A DNA stretch of 15,015 nt from Ichthyophonus hoferi. Its lineage: Eukaryota > Opisthokonta > Ichthyosporea > Ichthyophonida > Ichthyophonidae. A model generated the notes under the pieces. It saw nothing but the letters and a program-made list of their open reading frames with translations. It was not told the DNA's origin and did no database searches. A program made the translations under genes and the position numbers. This document shows, piece after piece, positions 8,364 to 15,015 of this stretch (the stretch's first letter is position 1; each line of letters begins with the position of its first letter). The DNA is taken from contig NAOQ01000115.1 of assembly GCA_002751075.1 (NCBI GenBank), positions 81,207-96,221 on the forward strand, read 5' to 3'.

Positions 8364-9773
8364 GTAGACACAAGTTTCCTTTCTGTGTCATACATACTTA
8401 CAGGCTTTACATTTAACTTGTTATGTCATACAAGGAATGAGAAGTATTTTATTTTGTACTTTAGCAATGTGCTTAGCTCCTTGAAAGGAGATGTAATGGT
8501 ATATTTTTTTCTTTTTTTAAGTTGGTAAAAGCCATAGGGCAGCAATTGATGCAAACTATATATAGCCATAAAGTATGGTTCAAAATTCTTTATAATATAG
8601 ACAACAATATCTAATTATTATATTCTCGACACATCTTTTCTTTCAACTATATATTACTAATAGTGGTTGCACCTACTTAGCTTATGAATTGACCTTTTGT
8701 TTTAAAATATTTTCTGTAATTCGGATTAATTATCCACTTTAAAATAGCAAATCAGAGCCTATATATGATTTTTATAAAGGTTGTCTAACCTACTCATTGT
8801 TTTATCTAACACTATAGAGGCGTGACCTCAAATATAACGCCAATATGACGTAGACCTGACTACATATTACTTATTATTTCATACATATTACGTGATTAAG
8901 CTGTTTAAACTTTGAACATAACCAATGAAATTGGCTTATTAAAAGATCAACGAATAACGTTTATATATATATATATATATACTTATAATTAATACTGATA
9001 CTCTTTTGCTTAATTTTTTAGCTGAATACCTGACTATTTGGAGATATACAACTATATGTTTAGAGCGTTTATAAGGGGAAAATGGGCACTTAATTGGTAA
9101 TTAATTAGTAATTAATCAGTGATGAATACTGGTCTGATTAATTATTGTGAGTAATAGATCGTATTTAATTAACAAAGAAAAAACAGTTGTGCTTTTGTTG
9201 GCCTATAAAGACGCAAGTTCCCTTTCTCAAAGCAGTAAGAAATATAATTTAAACCCTTTAGGACAGACAATATTAAGGTCTAGTTATGCACACCTTAATT
9301 TGAGATAGTAAATCTTCTGTCATGTGTATATGGGTGTAGGGATATATGTGTATATGTAGGCTGATGTGCATGTGAGTATATTTAAACGATTGATCATAAT
9401 AATAACTTATATATACACCTATTAAGAGAGGTGTATGATCTGAATAGTACTCTACAGGATTCTATGGGCGTCATGCAAATAGAAAGGTCAATCTGATGAA
9501 ACTATGATGTAGGATTATTGGATTTTAAAAAATCAACTAGACATAATATAGTCTATTATAGTTATAGCATTATTTTAATCATGTTAAAGCAATCATCCAA
9601 TCGGTGTATTAATAAACATATATTCCCCCGACCTGTAGATTCGTGAGAATGCGCTGACTCAGCCCTATCGTATCCTTGGACCGAAATCGCCAATGACCAT
9701 GGATTATAGGCGCGACAGAATTAATGTGCACGTGGACGCACAGGATGTGATTATCATGGTGAACAATGGATAA
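8241..9773 (+). CDS. Probable two-exon gene for a potato inhibitor I / I78-like protease inhibitor
   Basis: Proposed exons are 8241-8363 and 9639-9773, phase 0 at the junction, giving 85 residues. The last exon shows the family clearly: PYRILGPKSPMTMDYRRDR followed by INVHVDAQDVIIMV and a C-terminal NG. This matches the 'G..pvTmDyr.dR.nv.vd....i..v..G' pattern of these small serine protease inhibitors. In the family the binding loop lies around the residues before T-M-D and inserts into the active site of subtilisin- or chymotrypsin-like proteases. The proposed first exon offers a Cys followed by SWIGK, like the family's N-terminal SW-x-x-VGK. Family spacing would fit best if splicing followed NGDK, but the first GT lies six codons later (GAG|GTAGAC). 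No signal peptide is visible, so an earlier exon may exist. Confidence 0.5.
8820..8960. promoter_or_regulatory. Promoter-like motif cluster
   Basis: It contains a CRE-like ATGACGTA (near 8846), TTACGTGATTA (near 8890) and two CCAAT boxes facing each other (ACCAATGAAATTGG near 8920), upstream of a TA repeat at 8962-8981. If the inhibitor's true first exon lies downstream of here, this would be its promoter; otherwise it is intronic. Confidence 0.22.
9109..9144. repeat. Inverted repeat, 11-bp perfect arms
   Basis: TAATTAATCAG at 9109-9119 pairs with CTGATTAATTA at 9134-9144 around a 14-base loop. It is AT-rich and could arise by chance in this composition. Confidence 0.7.
9639..9773 (+). CDS. 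Last exon of potato inhibitor I / I78-like serine protease inhibitor
   Basis: The acceptor CCCCCGACCTGTAG precedes 44 codons and a TAA. An in-frame TAG at the acceptor fixes the exon start. Codons are G+C-richer than the flanks. IREN followed by PYRILGP aligns with the family's helix end and strand (I-x-R-E-N-P ... V-x-V). PMTMDYRRDRINVHV covers the reactive-loop side and the conserved Arg that braces the loop. The C terminus NNG replaces the more usual Pro-rich or Cys-Gly end. Confidence 0.82.
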   Translation: MRENALTQPYRILGPKSPMTMDYRRDRINVHVDAQDVIIMVNNG

Positions 9774-10560
9774 GCTGTGCATTGGTGATAATTTCTATGG
9801 AGATGGGGCTGTTCAGGGCTAGGGCTAGAGTGCCACTACATAGTACTTTAACAGCAACTTGAGTGATTTGAGGTGTAACCGTATATATATACCTATACCT
9901 ATATGTGCAGTTTTTGGAAGGAAATGCAAGCAACAAATTAGCGATTAAACACCATTTTGTTTTTATTCGTGTACAATTAATCTGGGCAATATGTAAATAA
10001 TTTGCAGTCTATTAGAACAAAGTATTACTGGATGTGTTTTGATCACTGAAACCCTAGTTTATCAATTCAAAACACCTGAAAACACATTTAAAAATTGTTT
10101 GGAGTAGAGGTATTCTAGATCTAGTTATAGATATATGAGAGTACACGCTAAATGTACTTGCCAGTGATTTATCTAAGTAATATCCAGGTAGTTTGCAATC
10201 AATGACTTAAGAAAACATATTTTATTGCTCTTCAGGCCTAAATCAGCATACATTACCTGACCAAAAAATAGAATCAAACTTAATTTTGTGGCGATTGTCT
10301 GTCTGTACTAAGACATTCGTCATTTCATTTATATTTTATATCTTTTAATAATATTATAACATATATTACACTTAATTTAACACAATAGAGTTCAACCAAT
10401 ATTGTAACCAAAAACCCTTTCTTCAATAGCTGTGCTCTGTTAAATCTAATGGCAGTAGTAACGCAGCGTGACGCTCTCACTAATTAATTAATTAACTCAC
10501 CAGGGATTAATAAGTTTTATTTAATCAAAACGAGTCAACACTAAGCAATAATCACCTTTA
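9774..10560. other. Non-coding stretch downstream of the inhibitor gene
   Basis: It begins with the probable 3' untranslated region of the inhibitor gene; ATTAAA near 9944 could be a polyadenylation signal. Beyond that I see only AT-rich sequence with TTAATTAA runs. Confidence 0.4.
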
Positions 10561-10566
10561 TTCAAA

Positions 10567-10591
10567 TATAACTAATTAAACATTAGTTATA
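10567..10591. repeat. Inverted repeat, 10-bp arms, 5-base loop
   Basis: TATAACTAAT pairs exactly with ATTAGTTATA around TAAAC. Isolated and AT-rich. Confidence 0.7.
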
Positions 10592-10950
10592 ATTGTATAA
10601 GACCAATTAGTACCACTCCTCAGTTGAAGCCTACCCCAATCATTGTACATCCTTTTGTTGTAATCTACGATTCACATAACCATAAATAGGTTACTTACAT
10701 ACACTATAAGCCACATAAATTAAAACTGCAGCTACCTATATTAGAATAATAATTAATAGTAATTGGGTATTCTATCGATTTAGCCAATCACATTGATCGT
10801 ACCAAATTTAATCTGCATATAAAATAATCCAAAATTGTTTACAGTAGTAATGTTCTAGTTTTACTTCTAGATGAACAGTAAATAAACACATTTATTTGTT
10901 TATGCAATTATTTAAACATATCAATTAACCTATAATAGTATATATTTTTA

Positions 10951-11040
10951 TATACAGTTTTTAGCATAAATTCTTTGCTTACAATAGTCAGCTACTACTC
11001 TGAGCATGGGTGAAATAATTACTACATAGGCTGCAATTAA
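10951..11040 (-). pseudogene. Coding-like segment, copy B of a duplicated sequence
   Basis: The minus frame, after an ATTGCAG acceptor-like site, reads AYVVIISPMLRVVADYCKQR and ends at a TAA a few codons on. It aligns without gaps to 1231-1320 with 20 differences in 90 bases, mostly transitions and mostly silent or conservative in this frame. Fainter similarity may continue downstream on the minus strand: an Asp-Trp segment near 10611-10647 recalls the DWTG part of copy A. It could be an exon of a live gene or a relic. Confidence 0.5.
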
Positions 11041-11099
11041 TAATAATAACTATACTAAAATGAGATCATGCTGTACTACACTTTTTTATGTTGTATTAC

Positions 11100-12060
11100 A
11101 TTTTATAATTATAATATAAAGTAGATAGGTAGGTAGGTATATAGATAGCTATATATGTATATATGATAGTATTATAGCACAATATTATGTATGTATAGAT
11201 CTCTTGTACATATATATATATATATATATATGTGTATATACAAGTACAATTGTACAAAGTAAAGTCTAATAGATATACATATTATATGTAATATAGCAAT
11301 AATGAAAGCACCATTTGATGGTGCTAATAACCAAACAAAATAGGGACAGAGGGAGATAATAATAATAATATTATACATAAATACTACCGTACATACATAC
11401 AGACATACATACATACATACACACATACATACAAACATACATACAAACATAAAAATAACAATAATATGCGAAGGTACATATTGATTTGGTTATGTAAAGA
11501 GAATAATCTAAAAATAACTACAGATTTTAGTATCCTAATTATATAGAATAACTATGTAAACAAATAAATAAACAAATAGATAGAGAGATTAGCAGATAGG
11601 TAAATAAATAAATAAATACACAAGCAAGTAAATGCATAAACAAGTAAATAAAAAAATAAGTAAATAAACAAGTAAATAAATAAACAGTTAAGTAAATATA
11701 TATATAGACCGAGTAACTACAGATACAGAATAAATAAATAGAGATAACAAATTGTATGAATAAATCTATAAATGAAAATAATAATTACACAAATATGGCA
11801 AAATAATACATGTACAGGTCAAATAAACATAGATAGATAGATAAATAAGTAGATAGATTGATTGATAGATAGATTGATAGAGCGAAATAATCAATACACA
11901 CAAGAAAACTGTAGACTATGGTTTGAACGTGTATAGAATAGATTTTATATAGTATATATATAATTATATAATAGTAAATATAAATAATGTGGACTAGAAA
12001 ATAAAATATAAAGTTAATAATAGTTAATATAAAACGAAACACAGAACATATATAATGGAA
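11100..12060. repeat. About 1 kb of simple and low-complexity repeats
   Basis: It includes TAGG/TAGA runs (11120-11160), (TA)n at 11210-11231, CATA repeats at 11391-11451, TAAATA/CAAG-rich sequence at 11560-11710 and GATA/GATT repeats at about 11829-11880. Open frames across it are only translations of these repeats. Confidence 0.92.
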
Positions 12061-12271
12061 AATAAATTCTTATTTGCCCATCTCAAATAATTTTACATCA
12101 GGATTAAATATAATTTAATTTTTGCAATTCAATATAACAGAGTTATAATTATAAATCAATCTAGGCTCAGAATTACTATTCTTTTAATTATTAGATTCAA
12201 CTTTTTCTTATACCGAGAATGTAATCAAGTCCACAATCGCCAAGTAGACTACAAGAAGAGAACAGTACGAC

Positions 12272-12486
12272 TTGTATGTAACCTCTCAATATGGAGTTTA
12301 ACATTCTTATGAGGTTGGACATATACAATGTAACAGGAGTTAAGAGCTCTTGGGGTTCATGATTATGAGCCATGATGAATGTTTGGTTTTATATGGTAGT
12401 TAAGTTACTTCTACATGATTGACACCATGTATATAGTACTTAAGTGATCATGTTAAACTCTGGTTCTGAGTATACCAAAAAACCCC
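12272..12486 (+). other. Region of nested inverted repeats, possible structured RNA
   Basis: Pairings seen are GAGTTTAACAT (12294-12304) with ATGTTAAACTC (12450-12460), perfect over 11 bp, and GGGGTT (12352-12357) with AACCCC (12481-12486). There is also a hairpin at 12400-12443 (TTAAGT/ACT/TACATG arms, small internal loop), GGTTCAT/ATGAGCC at 12354-12371 with a four-base loop and one wobble, and TTGTATGT/AACCTC against GAGGTT/ACATATACAA at 12272-12329. Some of these exclude each other. No RNA family is recognised. Confidence 0.35.
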
Positions 12487-12510
12487 TTCATCTAATTGCT
12501 AAACATGAAA

Positions 12511-12545
12511 ACAGTAATGACAAAGTCATTTTACTGCATTACTGT
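12511..12545. repeat. Inverted repeat, 9-bp perfect arms
   Basis: ACAGTAATG at 12511-12519 pairs with CATTACTGT at 12537-12545. An alternative inner hairpin AATGAC/GTCATT is also possible. Confidence 0.7.
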
Positions 12546-12612
12546 GCATATTAGCTTAAGATGTGGAGGACATAGGTATTATCTGATTCCTTTTGTGGTA
12601 GTAAAATAGGAG

Positions 12613-12649
12613 CATAGTATAGTATAATATGATATATTATCATACTATG
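12613..12649. repeat. Two-part hairpin, 15 bp in total
   Basis: CATAGTAT/ATACTATG (8 bp) encloses ATAATAT/ATATTAT (7 bp) with loop GAT, separated by a 3-to-1 internal loop. It lies just upstream of the stronger hairpin at 12690. Confidence 0.65.
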
Positions 12650-12689
12650 TTATATTCCGCATCAAGACATCAACAAATCCAAATTATCA

Positions 12690-12749
12690 GGTGCGATAGG
12701 TACCCTCTATATAATATCATAATATTGTGTAGAGGGGGCTTATCATACC
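12690..12749 (+). ncRNA. 60-nt near-perfect hairpin, pre-miRNA-like
   Basis: The arms 12690-12717 and 12722-12749 pair over 28 positions around the four-base loop CATA. Only two positions fail (A-G and C-A). The inner 15 are continuous (CCCTCTATATAATAT against ATATTGTGTAGAGGG, two of them wobbles). Five positions are G-U wobbles when the plus strand is the RNA; on the minus strand those five would be A-C mismatches, so the plus strand fits an RNA better. It could also be a small palindromic transposon relic. The short loop is unlike many animal pre-miRNAs. No expression evidence is available. Confidence 0.4.
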
Positions 12750-12765
12750 AAGACCCATCAGAGTA

Positions 12766-12850
12766 GCATGCACAGCAGGAATCAGGAAATATGATGCCCG
12801 AGCCTACGCCTGCTCCCCCGATGCGTGGATACCATGGGCTGGGACCAAAT
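12766..12850. other. GC-rich patch of unknown nature
   Basis: An island clearly richer in G+C than its surroundings. The plus frame YDARAYACSPDAWIPWAG and several minus frames are all open, so the strand cannot be chosen. AGCAGG (12774-12779) can pair with CCTGCT (12809-12814). It may be an exon, part of a structured RNA or a regulatory site. Confidence 0.3.
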
Positions 12851-13110
12851 CATATATACTAATTACTATTACTAGTATTGGAGTTTAATCATTCACTAAT
12901 TGCTAATTAATAGTTAAGTATTGGCTCCCAGAAATTTTTAATCAAGGTAAATTACAATTAAATATTCAATATTCTAATCGTACCAGCACTAATATGTAGT
13001 GACAGCCTGTGTAAGTCGGGGGCAGGGGGGTCCAAACAATATGTTACCTGCTATGAGTGGCTTATGTTGAAATTTAAAAATAAAAAGCAGGCAATTCCTA
13101 CGTTTTCGTG

Positions 13111-13143
13111 CAGATGTTCTATTGAAAATAGAACTAATATCTG
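13111..13143. repeat. Hairpin, 8 + 5 bp
   Basis: GTTCTATT pairs with AATAGAAC around GAA (13116-13134), and CAGAT pairs with ATCTG outside it across a four-base bulge. Confidence 0.6.
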
Positions 13144-13260
13144 TTGTCTTATTATTCCCAACATGTTTCAAATTTCAAACTCATAGAACATGGGTGATTT
13201 ATTATAAACCTGTGGCACATTAGAAAACAAAGAGTGAGATCTCGCTTGAGGGTAGTGCCT

Positions 13261-13375
13261 ACATATATACATAACTATATACATATATACATAACTATAT
13301 ATATATATACATACATACATACCTATACACATACATACATACATACATACCTATACACATACATACATACATAAC
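13261..13375. repeat. ACATATATAC / CATACATAC simple repeat
   Basis: Two copies of an ACATATATACATAACTAT unit are followed by two longer units of CATA repeats each containing CCTATACAC. Confidence 0.95.
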
Positions 13376-13429
13376 GTTAAACAGTTTACTTAAAAATACA
13401 ATTTACATTATGTACAAGCCATTGGCTAT

Positions 13430-13570
13430 TGATTAGATTATCTAGGAAGGAGAGGTCGGGCAATGATAACGCAATATCACGTGATTAATCATCCAGTTGC
13501 TATGAATGCAGCATTCTCATTGGTCCGCCTGACCGAAAGATCGTTGTATAACGCCCCCTCCTCCCCTACT
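13430..13570. promoter_or_regulatory. Promoter-like G+C-richer patch
   Basis: It holds an E-box CACGTG (13478-13483), an inverted CCAAT (ATTGG at 13519-13523) and a C-rich run (GCCCCCTCCTCCCC). It lies just past the 3' end of the aminotransferase gene, where such a cluster is not expected. It could drive a transcript to the left through 12200-13400. Confidence 0.3.
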
Positions 13571-13595
13571 GTGAACCTTTACACACTCGTCTTAC

Positions 13596-13840
13596 TTAAA
13601 ATATTCTAGTGCCCACTTCCTCTATTTTAGCCAATAGGGCTTTCCTTATTTTATCAACTAATGACATATCGGTAAACATCACTCGGCGCACTGCATCCTG
13701 GTTGGGTGATTGGTAGATATCGGTGGAGTGCATATTTAACTCGCCAATTGGGAGCACCAGCCGAGACGTGCTTGTGATAAATGCCCCGTCCCATTGGTCA
13801 ATTTCAGCCAATAAGGGATTCTGAAGCTTGACGGGAATGC
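13596..13840 (-). CDS. Terminal exon of the aminotransferase-like gene
   Basis: The acceptor is set at GGTCCTCATCAG because it joins LG to IPV in phase 1, as the family requires (…CAELGIPV…). The frame is open further upstream to 13859, but that would break phase. It contains AFITSTSRLVLPIGELN and the closing helix DKIRKALLAKIEEVGTRIF, then TAA. Confidence 0.88.
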
Positions 13841-14820
13841 CTGATGAGGACCCAATCACATGCTATTAGTCACAAGATCTGTATGATTACAACCCAATGG
13901 GAATGCCTGGACCAAATAATATTCCAATCTAGATGTGTGGTCATCTGACTACCACTGTAACCCAAACCTCTTTTTCTCTAAATACTTTTGAATAAAGCAT
14001 ATACACATATAAATACATATATATATCACAAAATGTCGCCGAGAAAAACAACTTACCCAACTCAGCACAGACCAATAATGTGACGTCACGAACTGTCCCT
14101 TTAAGGATACCCTCATCCGGTGTAATGACGTAGCCCCCCATGATGACAAAGAAATTGCTGCTCATACCTTCTGTGATACCACCATTGGCATTGACTAGTA
14201 GAATTTCATTCACGTCGGCTATAGAACCCCCCACACCCCATAGGGTGAGATATAATTAGTGATGGGCTGGGAATTACATATATTCAGTGTGAAGTGCAAA
14301 TAGCAATATATGATTAAAATTTTAAGAATATATAGCAACTTTAGTTGAGACGCCATAATATGATATTATACTGATAGGGCACAGACAACAGAATCCTATA
14401 CAATAAATGCATATATATCTCTAATAGTAGGTACAATACTACATTACCCAAACCATATCAAGACATACACACATGCAATTATTCCATTTGACATTAAGTG
14501 TCAAATAAACATATAAATACCTTGATACTATTTATTAACATTATACATAGTATCTAGCACTACATCACATGCAGTAGCAGAGACATATTCCATATATATA
14601 ACTATATATATATACCAGGTTTTAAATTTTCAAGCGCCTGTCTATCTCTAACCCACTGAGAATCCTTAGCATTGGGGTTTGTGCGGGGGGATCCATAGAC
14701 TTGTACTTTGACAGGCCAATTTGCAATGGCAGACATGGCTTGGATATGGACAAAAATGTCAAAGGGGCCCCCTAGAGCATGGGAATTATTCCCCCAGGCA
14801 ATCAAAATAGTAATCTTGCA
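13596..14820 (-). CDS. Class IV PLP-dependent aminotransferase-like protein, last three exons (5' end outside window)
   Basis: Exons are 14820-14616, 14218-14057 and 13840-13596 (ending TAA), about 203 residues, with phase 1 at both junctions. The first reads AWGNNSHALGG, then VKVQVYGSPRTNP and KDSQWVRDRQALENLKP. The second begins ADVNEILLVNANGGITEG, continues MSSNFFVIMGGYVITPDEG and ends GILKGTVRDVTLLVCAELG. The third reads GIPVKLQNPLLAEIDQW, then AFITSTSRLVLPI. E-G-x-x-S-N-F-F, T-P-x-x-G-I-L-x-G-x-x-R and E/D-x-A-F-I-T-S-T are the hallmark class IV (branched-chain / D-amino acid transaminase / aminodeoxychorismate lyase fold) motifs. The W-V-R-D-R insertion resembles plant and fungal 'D-amino acid aminotransferase-like' proteins. 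The PLP-binding lysine would lie in the missing N-terminal half. Substrate unknown. Confidence 0.88.
14057..14218 (-). CDS. Middle exon of the aminotransferase-like gene
   Basis: 54 codons' worth, acceptor TTCTATAG and donor GTAAGT, phase 1 on both sides. It carries the conserved E-G-M-S-S-N-F-F strand and the G-T-V-R-D phosphate-side turn of class IV enzymes. Confidence 0.92.
14616..14820 (-). CDS. First visible exon of the aminotransferase-like gene
   Basis: Acceptor CATATACAG, phase 0 in; donor GTATAT after CCTG, phase 1 out. It encodes CKITILIAWGNNSHALGG, then a Phe-Asp-Ile-Phe-Val-His strand and KDSQWVRDRQALENLKP. The donor is followed by TATATA and is weaker than its neighbours. Confidence 0.87.
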
Positions 14821-14885
14821 CTGTATATGAATGACATGATTGGTGCGATAAGTATGCTACATATATATTTATCGTATAATATACT

Positions 14886-15015
14886 AGTAGTATTCCAGTA
14901 TAATAAAATAGTAGTATTACAATATAATATAATAGTAGTATTACAATATAATATAACAGTAGTATTACAGTATAATATAATAGTAGTATTACAATATAAT
15001 ATAATAGTAGTATCA
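14886..15015. repeat. 24-bp minisatellite, at least 5.4 copies
   Basis: Unit AGTAGTATTACAATATAATA plus TAAT. Copies start at 14886, 14910, 14934, 14958 and 14982, with a partial copy at 15006 running off the edge. Copies differ by few bases; the first is the most diverged. It lies in the intron upstream of the aminotransferase exon at 14820. Confidence 0.97.

Noticed and set aside
9187-9235. Upstream exon for the protease inhibitor (SCAFVGL, then donor GTAAGA)
   Set aside because: The frame that resembles the family hits a stop after three more codons; the frame that keeps phase does not resemble the family.
11172-11450. 92-codon open frame on the minus strand
   Set aside because: It is a translation of CATA and TA simple repeats (Met-Tyr-Val-Cys runs) with no gene-like composition.
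11785-12042. 85-codon open frame on the minus strand
   Set aside because: Made of GATA/GATT and AT-rich repeat translation (Tyr, Ile, Leu, Ser only), with no splice or family evidence.
12372-12469. Possible C/D snoRNA (ATGATGA at 12372 and CTGA near 12466)
   Set aside because: No terminal stem directly flanks the boxes and no inner C'/D' pair is seen; such short boxes occur by chance.
12989-13171. 60-codon minus-strand frame starting MKHVGNNKTTD
   Set aside because: A donor-like GTAACA lies within it, but the protein is not recognisable, a hairpin lies inside it and no partner exon is seen. Too weak to call.
13949-14149. Second minus-strand frame over the aminotransferase exon
   Set aside because: A shadow frame; the other frame carries the family motifs and correct splice phases.
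1-15015. tRNA, rRNA, CRISPR arrays, retrovirus-like or other virus-derived elements
   Set aside because: No T-loop or box signatures, no regular spacer arrays, and no reverse transcriptase, integrase, capsid or long terminal repeats were seen by eye on either strand.

Overview
The window is AT-rich eukaryotic nuclear DNA. Genes are split into short exons with GT-AG boundaries, introns hold much simple sequence, and intergenic DNA is lighter in G+C than the exons. I see no bacterial operons, rRNA, tRNA, CRISPR or intact transposon. The gene set (a Rieske-domain protein, a plant-type class IV aminotransferase and a small potato-inhibitor-I/I78-like protein) and the compact AT-rich layout would suit an early-branching animal such as a sponge, or a related unicellular lineage. 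This is inference; the species cannot be fixed from the sequence.

Layout. (1) Positions 1 to about 6980, minus strand: one long gene, read right to left and running off the left edge. Twelve candidate exons join with matching splice phases. They encode a Ser/Asp-rich and Lys-rich N-terminal part, a Lys/Glu block, a helical module, a second acidic/Lys-rich stretch, a long Ser/Thr/Pro linker and a C-terminal Rieske [2Fe-2S] domain with both ligand motifs. Inside one of its introns (860-1320, minus strand) lie coding-like fragments that seem to belong to something else. (2) 6980-8240: a head-to-head intergenic region. (3) 8241-9773, plus strand: a probable two-exon gene for a small secreted-type serine protease inhibitor of the potato inhibitor I / I78 type. 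The last exon is convincing, the first tentative. (4) 9774-13590: mostly non-coding. It holds a second diverged copy of the coding-like fragment at 1231-1320 (here 10951-11040), about 1 kb of simple repeats (11100-12060), a region rich in inverted repeats that includes a 60-nt near-perfect hairpin (12690-12749), and a promoter-like patch (13430-13570). (5) 13596 to the right edge, minus strand: the last three exons of a class IV PLP-dependent aminotransferase-like gene, with a 24-bp minisatellite in the upstream intron.

The genes do not form an obvious pathway. The items most worth following are the unusual architecture of the Rieske protein, the pair of diverged coding-like copies, and the long hairpin at 12690.
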